Assembly (NCBI RefSeq): GCF_004801405.1
Contig: NZ_SSOB01000015.1
Coordinates: 1-64,000 of the forward strand
Origin: Cohnella fermenti
Lineage (GTDB): Bacteria > Bacillota > Bacilli > Paenibacillales > Paenibacillaceae
DNA length: 64,000 bases
Reading direction: 5' to 3'
In this document: one piece after another, positions 53,965 through 62,801 of the stretch
Layout of the letters: each line of letters opens with the position of its first letter
How positions within the stretch are numbered: position 1 is the first letter of the stretch
Position numbers and translations under genes: made by a program
The notes under the pieces: model-generated
Told to the model about the DNA's origin: nothing
The model's database searches: none
What the model saw: the letters and a program-made list of their open reading frames with translations, nothing else

Positions 53965-55623
53965 ATGCAACGAATGAACAAAGCAGTATCCGCCGTCTTG
54001 TCCGTCGCGATGATGGGCGTCATTCTGACGGCATGCGCGGAGAATAACAAGGAAGCGGTGCCTGCGGCGTCAGGTTCCGCATCATCGTCGAGCGAGGCAT
54101 CCTCATCCGGCGCGACAGCGTCATCCGCCGGGGAGACGGGTTCGGTGTACCCGCTGAAGACGGATGTCACCTTGAGCCAATGGATCGAAGCGGACCCGAG
54201 CTTGCTCGCCCTGAAGCCCAACTACGCCGAGTTCCCCTTGTATCAGGAACTGGTCAATCGGACGGGCGTCAACATTAAGTACATCCATCCCGCGACCAAT
54301 CAAGCCAAGGAGCAGCTTAACGTTATGTTCGCTTCCGGCGATTACGCCGACATCATGGAATGGCGATGGATGGAGAACTATCCCGGCGGACCGGAGAAGG
54401 CGATGGAGGATGGCAATATCCTCAAGCTGAACGACCTTATCGATCAATATGCGCCCAATCTTAAAGTCTACCTGCAGGAGCATCCGGATGTAGACAAGCA
54501 GATCAAGACGGACAGCGGCACGTATTACGGCTTCCCGTTCGTGCGCGGCGACGATTCGCTGAAAGTATTCCAAGGGCCGATCCTGCGCAAAGACTGGCTG
54601 GACGAGCTCGGCTTGCAGGTGCCGACGACAATAGACGAATGGCATACCGTTCTGCAGGCGTTCAAGGAGAAGAAGGGCGCCGAAGCGCCGCTGACATTCG
54701 CCAGCCAGCCGCGGCTGCTCGATGTCATCCAAGGCGGCGGCGGATTCGTCGGCGCGTACGGCGTCGGGTATTCGTTCTACCTGCAGGACGGCCAAGTCAA
54801 ATACGGGCCGAACGAGTCCGGCTTTAAGGACTTCTTGGCCACGTTCCACCAATGGTATGCAGAAGGCTTGATCGATGTGGATGTCGCGACGGTCGATTCC
54901 AAGATCCTGACCGAGAAGATGACCTCCGGCAAGTCGGGCGCCACGATCGCCAACGCCGGCGGCGGCCTCGGCAACTGGATGTCGGCGATGAAGGAGAAGG
55001 ACCCTTCGTACGATCTTGTCGGCGCGCCTTATCCGGTATTGAACAAAGGCGATACGCCGATGATGGGGCAGAAGGACTTCTCCGCGCCGTATGGCGGTTA
55101 CTTCGCGATATCGCCGAAGAGCGAGCATCCGGAGATTGCCGTACAATACCTCGACTACGGGTTCAGCGAGGAAGGCCAGATGCTGTACAACTTCGGCATT
55201 GAAGGCGTCAGCTACACGATGAAGGACGGATACCCGACTTATACGGACGCCGTCATGAGCAACTTCTCGCAGAACTACGGCCAGTATACGCGCGCCACAA
55301 ACGGACCGACGGTTCAGGACAAGCGGTATTACGAGCAATTCGCTTCGCTTCCGCAGCAGACGGAAGCGATCCAGCAATGGATGAAGACGGACGCCGACAA
55401 TCACGTCATTCCGCCGGTGTCGCCCACTGCGGAGGAGAGCACGGAGATGGCGAAGATCATGAACGAGGTCCAGACGCTTGTTGACGAGACGGTCATCAAG
55501 GTCATTATCGGGCGCGAATCTATCGATGACTTCGATAAGTTCCAGCAGAAGCTGAAGTCGCTGAAGATCGATAGAGCCATCGAAATCAAGCAAGCGGCGT
55601 ATGATCGCTACATGAGCAGATAA
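53965..55623 (+). CDS. Carbohydrate ABC transporter substrate-binding lipoprotein (YtcQ/LipO-type)
   Basis: 552 residues. The signal ends GVILTACAENN (Cys24), followed by a Ser/Ala-rich linker and a family-1 binding fold with TLSQWIEADPSLLALKPNYAEF and GYFAISPKSEHPEIAVQYLDYGFSEEGQ. It captures oligosaccharides for the two permeases downstream. AGGGAGGT lies 10 nt before the ATG. Only 4 nt separate its stop from the next gene. Confidence 0.92.
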   Translation: MQRMNKAVSAVLSVAMMGVILTACAENNKEAVPAASGSASSSSEASSSGATASSAGETGSVYPLKTDVTLSQWIEADPSLLALKPNYAEFPLYQELVNRTGVNIKYIHPATNQAKEQLNVMFASGDYADIMEWRWMENYPGGPEKAMEDGNILKLNDLIDQYAPNLKVYLQEHPDVDKQIKTDSGTYYGFPFVRGDDSLKVFQGPILRKDWLDELGLQVPTTIDEWHTVLQAFKEKKGAEAPLTFASQPRLLDVIQGGGGFVGAYGVGYSFYLQDGQVKYGPNESGFKDFLATFHQWYAEGLIDVDVATVDSKILTEKMTSGKSGATIANAGGGLGNWMSAMKEKDPSYDLVGAPYPVLNKGDTPMMGQKDFSAPYGGYFAISPKSEHPEIAVQYLDYGFSEEGQMLYNFGIEGVSYTMKDGYPTYTDAVMSNFSQNYGQYTRATNGPTVQDKRYYEQFASLPQQTEAIQQWMKTDADNHVIPPVSPTAEESTEMAKIMNEVQTLVDETVIKVIIGRESIDDFDKFQQKLKSLKIDRAIEIKQAAYDRYMSR

Positions 55624-55627
55624 GGCC

Positions 55628-56590
55628 ATGGGGGAGCGAATGCAAACTCATGCTTCGCTTCCCCTCAGCCGGAAGGAGGCGATCGTCACGCGCACGATTC
55701 ACAAGGACTTTAGAAGAAACCGTTTGCTTTATTTAATGATTTTGCCGGTCTTAATCTATTATTCGGTATTTCAATACGGACCGATGTATGGCGCGCTTAT
55801 CGCGTTCAAGGACTATTCGCCGTCCGCCGGCATCTGGGGCAGCGACTGGATCGGATTCACGAACTTCAGCGACTTTTTCAACGGGTATTATTTTTCTCGT
55901 ATTATCAAAAACACGGTCCTGATCAGCGTGTACACGCTTGTGTTCGAATTTCCCGCTCCAATCCTGCTCGCTTTGCTCGTTAACGAATTGCGCAACCGGA
56001 CGTTCAGGAGGATCGTCCAGTCCGTCACTTATATGCCGTATTTTATCTCGCTTGTCGTCATCTGCGGCATGATCAAGGACTTCACCAATACGAACGGAGT
56101 TATCAATCAGTTGTTCGGCCTGCTCGGATACGAGGGCGGTGCGATGCTGCAGAATTCGGACTTGTTCCGGCCGATCTATGTGTTCTCGGAGATCTGGCAG
56201 CACATCGGCTGGGAGTCGATCATCTATATCGCGGCACTGGCGAATATCGATCAGGAGCAGTTCGAGGCGGCCGATATGGACGGTGCGGGGCGGCTATCCA
56301 AGATCTGGTATATTACGCTTCCCGGCCTCGTACCGACTATCATGATTATGCTGATCCTGCGGATCGGCAACATGATGAATGTCGGGTTCGAGAAGATTAT
56401 TCTGCTGTACAATCCTGCGACTTACGAGACAGCCGATGTCATCTCGACCTATGTCTACCGCAAGGGGATTCTCGAGATGAGTTGGAGCTTCGGGGCGGCG
56501 GTGGGACTGTTTAATTCGGTCATCAACTTGTTGCTGCTGGTGCTGGCGAACTATATAAGCCGGAGAGTCAACCAGAACAGCTTGTGGTGA
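55628..56590 (+). CDS. Sugar ABC transporter permease (LplB/YtcP-like, first subunit)
   Basis: 320 residues with six membrane helices (first: LLYLMILPVLIYYSVFQYGPMYG). The YGALIAFKDYSPSAGIWGSDW segment is typical of LplB proteins that import complex oligosaccharides. The EAA loop is FEAADMDGAGRLSKIWYITLPGL. ATG 55628 is taken; ATG 55640 is possible, but its purine tract is too close. The importer again lacks an ATPase gene. Confidence 0.92.
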   Translation: MGERMQTHASLPLSRKEAIVTRTIHKDFRRNRLLYLMILPVLIYYSVFQYGPMYGALIAFKDYSPSAGIWGSDWIGFTNFSDFFNGYYFSRIIKNTVLISVYTLVFEFPAPILLALLVNELRNRTFRRIVQSVTYMPYFISLVVICGMIKDFTNTNGVINQLFGLLGYEGGAMLQNSDLFRPIYVFSEIWQHIGWESIIYIAALANIDQEQFEAADMDGAGRLSKIWYITLPGLVPTIMIMLILRIGNMMNVGFEKIILLYNPATYETADVISTYVYRKGILEMSWSFGAAVGLFNSVINLLLLVLANYISRRVNQNSLW

Positions 56591-56620
56591 CACAGGCTTG
56601 CGGGAAAAGGAGAATGCGGA

Positions 56621-57502
56621 GTGAGAATCAGGAAGAGGTATTCCGAGCGCTTGTTCGACGCGGTCGTCGTGTTGATTGCGATTGCGATTACCTTCTGTAC
56701 TTTGTATCCGTTTGTGTTTGTGTTGTTCGCCTCGGTCAGCGACGCCGGCGATCTGATGTCGCACAGCGGATTATTGTGGAAGCCGTATGGGATTCATCTG
56801 GACGCCTACATCAACGTCTTCAAGAACCCGAGCATCATGGCCGGCTTCCGAAATACGGTGTTTATCCTGGTGGTCGGCGTCGTTGTCAATATGATCTTGA
56901 CCTCCATGGCCGCCTATGTACTGTCGAGGAAAAACGTCTATTGGAGCCGATTGCTGATCTTCTTTGTGCTGATTACGATGTTCTTCAATGGCGGATTGAT
57001 TCCGATGTATCTCGTGATTAAAGGCGTCGGTTTGTCGAACAGCCTCTGGTCGCTCATTATTCCGTTTGCCGTCAATACGTTTAACCTTCTCATTATGCGC
57101 ACCTCGTTTATGGCCATACCGGACAGTCTCGAAGAATCCGCCAAGATCGACGGAGCCAATCACTTCGTCATCTTCAGCCGCATCGTCCTGCCTCTGTCGA
57201 TGCCGGTCATTGCGGTCATGATTCTGTATTATTCGGTCGAGAAGTGGAACGCATGGTTCTATGCTTCGGTGTTCCTGAACAGCCGCGAGCTATTCCCGAT
57301 TCAACTGATCCTGCGGGAGATTCTGATCTCCGGCTCTACGGACAGCATGACGGGGGGAGCGGACGTGAGTCAGATGCAGCAAGTCGTGCAGACGATCAAG
57401 TATGCGACGATTGTTGTGGCGACGCTGCCGATTCTGGTCGTGTATCCGTTCCTGCAGAAGTACTTTGTGAAGGGCGTTATGGTAGGCGCTATTAAAGGAT
57501 AG
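56621..57502 (+). CDS. Sugar ABC transporter permease (LplC/YtcP-like, second subunit)
   Basis: 293 residues with six membrane helices. The EAA loop is LEESAKIDGANHFVIFSRIVLPLS, and LYPFVFVLFASVSDAGDLMSHSG is typical of the second LplBC-type subunit. The start is GTG at 56621, 8 nt after AAGGAG. It follows the first permease by 30 nt and precedes the large secreted protein by 51 nt, so all four genes probably form one operon. Confidence 0.92.
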   Translation: MRIRKRYSERLFDAVVVLIAIAITFCTLYPFVFVLFASVSDAGDLMSHSGLLWKPYGIHLDAYINVFKNPSIMAGFRNTVFILVVGVVVNMILTSMAAYVLSRKNVYWSRLLIFFVLITMFFNGGLIPMYLVIKGVGLSNSLWSLIIPFAVNTFNLLIMRTSFMAIPDSLEESAKIDGANHFVIFSRIVLPLSMPVIAVMILYYSVEKWNAWFYASVFLNSRELFPIQLILREILISGSTDSMTGGADVSQMQQVVQTIKYATIVVATLPILVVYPFLQKYFVKGVMVGAIKG

Positions 57503-57553
57503 GAGAGCGAAGAGAGACCCTGCTGATCCAACTTTGTACCGGAGGGATTTAGG

Positions 57554-60500
57554 GTGGGGAACGTTGTAAGGAAGAAGCTTGCGGCGCTGACGGCTGCGTT
57601 GGTGCTGCTGATGGTTCTTGCGCCGTTGACTGGCGCAATCGGTTCCGGGAAGGCAGAGGCGGCTGGTGAACAGACGGTATTATACCGGGATGGCTTCGAG
57701 GACGGATTCGGCGATTGGACGGCGGCATACGGAACGCCGTCGTCCAGTGCGGTGCGCACGCATAACGGCGCAAGCAGCTATGCAATGGACGAGGATCGCG
57801 ACGGCCTGCAGCGCGTGTGGTCCTCGCCCGTGAACGGGGTCGCCGTCGTCTGGTTCTACGACAACGCGTCCGATATGTCGTTGCAAGCGGCGGCGTTCGC
57901 CGATCAGAGCACGACGAATGTGGCGCTCGGCGTCTTCAGCGCAACATCTGCGACCCATTATGTCTACCGGGTCGGCTCGGCCTTCACCGCCACGGATGTC
58001 GAGCGGACGACGGGGTGGCACAGCTTCGTCTTCGATTATACGTCGGGAACGGATGTTAAGCTGTATATCGACCGCAAGCTGGTGCAGCAGAGCACTTCGG
58101 CAACCGCGTTGACCAGAATCTCGCTCGGCGATTTCTGGGACAGCCACACGGCTGCAGGGTCGTACTTCGACGATGTGTCTATTCTGGCGGCGCTGCCATG
58201 GGAGCCTGCGCAGCTAACGCCGGCGGCGACGGCCTCCGCGCCGGAGCTGTGGCTGAATGAAGGCTTCGAGGACGGCTTCGCGCGATGGACAACGAAGCAT
58301 GGCACGCCGTCGGCCGATACTTCGGTCTATCGCAGCGGCTCGAGCAGCTACGAGCTGGATGAGGACAAGGACGCCATCGAATTCAGGACGGCGGCCAAGC
58401 TGAATAAGGTTGCGGTCGTCTGGATGTACGACGATCTGGCCGTAACGCCCCGGGCAATGGCCTATGCCGACACCTATACGTCGGCCCTCTCGATTATCGG
58501 TCTAGGCTTGAACGCGGAGCTGTCGACAAGTCATTACGTCTATCGGATCGGCACGCAAGAGACCGTGTCAGCCGTCGCTCGGACGACGGGCTGGCATAGC
58601 TTAGCCTTCGATTATCGTTCGGGGTCGGGCGTCAAGCTGTACATCGACGGAACGCTTGTTGTCTCGGGAAGCGAGGAGACCGGCTTCAAGCGGATTGCCG
58701 TCGGAGATTATTGGGAAGACGGCCGGGCGGGCGGGGTCCGCTTCGACGATGTCACGGTTCAGGATTGGCTGCCCGGAGAGACGCCGAAGGTTACGGCCGC
58801 CATCGATCTCGAATTTAGCGACAGCTTCGAGAATGGATTCAACAGTTGGACCGCCGCCGCCGGAACGCCTTCCATGAGTCAGGCGCAAGCGCATGCGGGC
58901 AGCCGCAGCTACGCGCTCGATCAGGATACGGATGTCATCCAACTGTCGTTGTCCGCTGTTGCCAATCGGGCGGTGACGGTCTGGTTCTATGACGATGCCG
59001 CCGATACGTCGGCCCAGGCGCTTGCGTTCGCGGACGGCAATGCCAGCAGTGTGGCGCTCGGCGTCAACACGCCGACTTCGACGAGCCAATACATCTATCG
59101 CATCGGCAGCGTCTATACGGCTTCGGGCATCGCTCGGACGACGGGCTGGCACAGCTTCGGCTTCGATTACCGCTCCGGCAACGGCGTGACGCTGTATATC
59201 GACGGCGCTGTCGTCATTACGTCGACCGCCGAGACGTCGTTTAAGCGGATCGCGCTTGGCGACTACTGGGCCGGCAGCACAGGGGCGTTCTATTACGACG
59301 ACGTAAGCATCGGAACCAGCTTCGAATGGGAGACGGCCGCGAGCAATCCCGGCGCGGGCTTCGCCGAGGACTTCGAACAGGGCACATCGGCGTGGACGAC
59401 GCTGTACGGAACGCCGGTCGTCGCCCCGGGGAGGGCTTATACGGGCATTCGCAGCTACGTGCTGGATGAAGATCTTGACGCCGTGGAGTACGATCTGCCC
59501 GCTGCCGTACAACAGACGGCTGTCATTCGCTTCTACGATCCCGGCTCGGGAGATTCCCAAGCGATGGCTTATGCCGACGGTCCGCTTGCGCAGATCGGCT
59601 TGGGGCTGGATACGTCAGTCAGCGCCGGCGAATATGTATTCCAGGCCGGAGGCCTTACGGCGACCACGGGGATCTCCCGCACCGCGGGCTGGCATAGCCT
59701 GGGCTTCGATTATCGTTCCGGAGTCGGCGTGACGCTCTACATCGACGGCAACGAGGTTGCCGCCCGTACGGAAGAGAGCTCGCTGCAGCGCATCGCCTTG
59801 GGCGACTTCCAAGTCGGCACGGTCAGCGATGCCAGCTTCGACGCGGTGCAGATCGGGGATTATCTCCCTTGGGAGACGTTCCTGGACAGCTTCGAGCAGG
59901 GCTTCGGCGCCTGGACGACGGTGTCCGGTACGGCATCGACAAGCACGGCTCACGCGCATTCCGGAGCTTCCAGCTATGCGGTCGATCAGGATACGGATGT
60001 CATCCAGATCAGCTTGTCCGGATTGCTTAACAAGACGGCGCTTGTCTGGTTCTACGACGATGCCGCCGACACCAGCGCCAGCGTAATGGCGTTCGCGGAC
60101 GGCAACTCCTCCACGGTGGCGCTTGGCGTCAATACGTCGACCTCGCCCACCCAATATGCGTATCGCATCGGCAGCACGTATACGGCTTCCGGGGTAACTC
60201 GCACGACGGGGTGGCACAGCTTCGGCTTCGATTACCGCAGCGGTACGGCGGTTCGGCTGTATATCGACGGACAGCAGGTTGCCGACTCGACGGCGGAGAA
60301 GTCGTTCAAGCGGATCGCATTGGGCGATTATTGGACAGGCAGTACGGCTGCCGTGTATTTCGACGATGTGCGGATAAGCGATTATTTTCCATGGGAGACG
60401 GCTGCTGCTCCGTACGCTCCAAGCGCGGTATCCGTTGCGGACGCGTTCGGCTTCGAAGCGGAAGGGGCATGGAACAGCGAAGCGTATGTGCTGGAGGACA

Positions 60501-62788
60501 ACCCGACGTTCAAGGAATCGCAGCTAATCGTTTCGCAGACGGGCAGCTTGTCCGAGCTGAACGATGGCGTGTCGCTGTCGACAGAGTACGTTGAGCAAGG
60601 CACGTATTCGGGTCGCTGGGCGAACCATCCGTATTACCCGACGATCTCGACCCGCGACGTGCCGCCCGACTGGTCCGCGTACAACTCGGTGTCCTACTCG
60701 GTCTACTCGGAAGAGGCTACGAACGAGACGGTGACGATGCTCGTGTTCTCCGACAATCCGGCGACCTATTGGAAGGAATTTTATTCTTATACGTTCCATG
60801 TCGACTGGACGGGATGGAAGTCGTTCGAGCTTCCGTTCGCCGCATTCTCGGCATACGGTGATCCGGCCGGCTGGAATTCGGTTCAAGCGATCCACTTCTC
60901 GACCAAAGCGTTCGATGCGCAGCCCAACCCGAATACGGTGCTGTATCTGGATGATATAAGCTTGCACGACCGCTCCGAGGGCGAGCTGATCACCCTTCTG
61001 GCGGGACTCGGCGGAGCTCCGAACGACACCGTTAATTATATCGTTCGGTATCCCGAGAATGCCGGCTTCGAGAATATGCGGCTGGACGACTACCTGCTGT
61101 ATGTCCGCAATACGCTGGAGTATCCTTCGGCTTCGCCGGGTAGACAACTGGAGCTGGCTTCGGATAATGAGGCTTTGCTGCTGAAGTATGGGACGGTATC
61201 CGCTGCTGTGTACGCCCCGGGGCAATTCGTCGATACGCAGAGCCGAATCGCCACGGTTCACGACATGGTTTTCGACGAGTCGGTCATGAATCACCCCTAT
61301 AGCGAGCTGGAGACGGCGTCCCCCGATCCGATCCTCTACGAGCCCTATTGGAGAACAGAGCGGGCGTTATACGGCTACTATCCGAAGTTCAACCCGAATC
61401 AGGTGAGCATTGCGCCGGACGGCAGCCGCTATATCAAGGTCGGCAACAGCCGCATCGAGACCTACAACCAGGAGAAGGATCTGTGGCTGGAGTTGAACAT
61501 CGATCCGGTGTACGAGAGCTACGCAAGCGAGGAGCTTGGCTGGTCGCAATTCCGCCATCGCGACGATGCCGCCTACAATGACGTCAATATTCGGTTCGAC
61601 AATGACGGCGATGCCTACATTCTGGCGGTCATTCAACGAATTCTGGACGACGGCAGCCGCGGCGAATTCGCCAGCCTGCTGCTGCACTCCCGCGACGGAA
61701 TGAAGACCTGGCAAGTGTATCGATTGCCGCAGAAGTTCGCCAAATTCGAGAATATGGAAGCGAACAATCAAGCTGCGCTGGATCGGCCGCCCGTCATCAC
61801 GATGCATAACGGATTCGTCAATACGAACGATCAGGGCGCTTATCTGCTCCTTCCCTCGAAGAACGTTGACGGTACGCTTGATCTATCGGAGCAGATCAAA
61901 TATGCCGAAGGCGTCATCGATACGTCGACCAAGCACTCCGGTGATTCGAACATCGCCGTGACGCGCGGCGGGAAGGTATATCTCATCTACGGGGTGATGG
62001 AGCTTGAGAACGCGCCTCCCATTCCGGACAATCATCCGGCCAGCTCGGTAAGCTGGACCAAGGGTTCGACGACTTATTACAGCAAGAACGGCGTTCCTGA
62101 ATACGCGGTCGTTTACGATTTGCAAACAAAGCAGCTCTCATCGCCCGTATTCGTCGGCTTCGGCGGCAGCGCCCTCGACAACCACAACTGGCCTGTGCTC
62201 AGCGTAGACAGCGAGGGAACGCTGCACGCCTTCTTGAACGGCCATCATGATCCGGTTATGTATGCGGCTTCGACGTCCTCGGAGGACATCTCGTCCTGGA
62301 CGATACCGGAGATGGTGGGAACGGCGAACTCTTACGCTTCGACGGTCATCGACGCGAACGATACGGTGTATTTGATAGCCCGGGATTCGGCCCGAGGGTA
62401 CAAGTTTGATCTGACACTGTACCGCAAGAAGGCCGGGCAGTCTTGGGAGCCGGTGAAGTTCCTCGTACAACGAAGCCGCTCGTTCTATGAGGTGTGGAAT
62501 CAGAAGCTCTCGCTCGACCCGTATACCGGACGATTGTACCTCACCTACTACAGCCAATCGCGGCAAGTTCAGATCTACAAGGATGAGTACGATGCGTTCC
62601 AATACATGTGGCCGGACAGGCAGATGCTGACGGACCCTGCCGGCGTCAATACGCCCTCCGGGACGACAGGCACGGCGACCAAGCAGTATCAGACACTGAA
62701 CCTCAAACCGTCCGAGCCCGTGACGCTTATATCGGATGATGGCGGCGATACATGGCATCTGGCGGTATCCGAGGATTTCGCAGAGTAA
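57554..62788 (+). CDS. Large secreted protein: five LamG-like repeats, CBM-like domain, BNR_4-type C-terminal domain
   Basis: 1744 residues from GTG at 57554, 8 nt after GGAGGG. A signal peptide (LAALTAALVLLMVLAPLTGAI, cleavage after AEA) leads to five ~175-190-residue repeats beginning near residues 45, 235, 422, 604 and 777. Each has a DGFEDGF-W-type opening, a TGWHSFGFDYRSG-V-LYIDG core and a RIALGDYW end, like concanavalin/LamG folds. A carbohydrate-binding-like domain (about 962-1130) follows, then a beta-propeller-like BNR_4 region (1274-1740) with DNHNWPVLSVDSEGTLHAFL resembling PL24/PL25-type ulvan lyases. It probably binds and cleaves a polysaccharide outside the cell. No surface-anchor motif is seen at the C terminus. 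Confidence 0.85.
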   Translation: MGNVVRKKLAALTAALVLLMVLAPLTGAIGSGKAEAAGEQTVLYRDGFEDGFGDWTAAYGTPSSSAVRTHNGASSYAMDEDRDGLQRVWSSPVNGVAVVWFYDNASDMSLQAAAFADQSTTNVALGVFSATSATHYVYRVGSAFTATDVERTTGWHSFVFDYTSGTDVKLYIDRKLVQQSTSATALTRISLGDFWDSHTAAGSYFDDVSILAALPWEPAQLTPAATASAPELWLNEGFEDGFARWTTKHGTPSADTSVYRSGSSSYELDEDKDAIEFRTAAKLNKVAVVWMYDDLAVTPRAMAYADTYTSALSIIGLGLNAELSTSHYVYRIGTQETVSAVARTTGWHSLAFDYRSGSGVKLYIDGTLVVSGSEETGFKRIAVGDYWEDGRAGGVRFDDVTVQDWLPGETPKVTAAIDLEFSDSFENGFNSWTAAAGTPSMSQAQAHAGSRSYALDQDTDVIQLSLSAVANRAVTVWFYDDAADTSAQALAFADGNASSVALGVNTPTSTSQYIYRIGSVYTASGIARTTGWHSFGFDYRSGNGVTLYIDGAVVITSTAETSFKRIALGDYWAGSTGAFYYDDVSIGTSFEWETAASNPGAGFAEDFEQGTSAWTTLYGTPVVAPGRAYTGIRSYVLDEDLDAVEYDLPAAVQQTAVIRFYDPGSGDSQAMAYADGPLAQIGLGLDTSVSAGEYVFQAGGLTATTGISRTAGWHSLGFDYRSGVGVTLYIDGNEVAARTEESSLQRIALGDFQVGTVSDASFDAVQIGDYLPWETFLDSFEQGFGAWTTVSGTASTSTAHAHSGASSYAVDQDTDVIQISLSGLLNKTALVWFYDDAADTSASVMAFADGNSSTVALGVNTSTSPTQYAYRIGSTYTASGVTRTTGWHSFGFDYRSGTAVRLYIDGQQVADSTAEKSFKRIALGDYWTGSTAAVYFDDVRISDYFPWETAAAPYAPSAVSVADAFGFEAEGAWNSEAYVLEDNPTFKESQLIVSQTGSLSELNDGVSLSTEYVEQGTYSGRWANHPYYPTISTRDVPPDWSAYNSVSYSVYSEEATNETVTMLVFSDNPATYWKEFYSYTFHVDWTGWKSFELPFAAFSAYGDPAGWNSVQAIHFSTKAFDAQPNPNTVLYLDDISLHDRSEGELITLLAGLGGAPNDTVNYIVRYPENAGFENMRLDDYLLYVRNTLEYPSASPGRQLELASDNEALLLKYGTVSAAVYAPGQFVDTQSRIATVHDMVFDESVMNHPYSELETASPDPILYEPYWRTERALYGYYPKFNPNQVSIAPDGSRYIKVGNSRIETYNQEKDLWLELNIDPVYESYASEELGWSQFRHRDDAAYNDVNIRFDNDGDAYILAVIQRILDDGSRGEFASLLLHSRDGMKTWQVYRLPQKFAKFENMEANNQAALDRPPVITMHNGFVNTNDQGAYLLLPSKNVDGTLDLSEQIKYAEGVIDTSTKHSGDSNIAVTRGGKVYLIYGVMELENAPPIPDNHPASSVSWTKGSTTYYSKNGVPEYAVVYDLQTKQLSSPVFVGFGGSALDNHNWPVLSVDSEGTLHAFLNGHHDPVMYAASTSSEDISSWTIPEMVGTANSYASTVIDANDTVYLIARDSARGYKFDLTLYRKKAGQSWEPVKFLVQRSRSFYEVWNQKLSLDPYTGRLYLTYYSQSRQVQIYKDEYDAFQYMWPDRQMLTDPAGVNTPSGTTGTATKQYQTLNLKPSEPVTLISDDGGDTWHLAVSEDFAE

Positions 62789-62801
62789 GGGAGTGAACGA
62801 G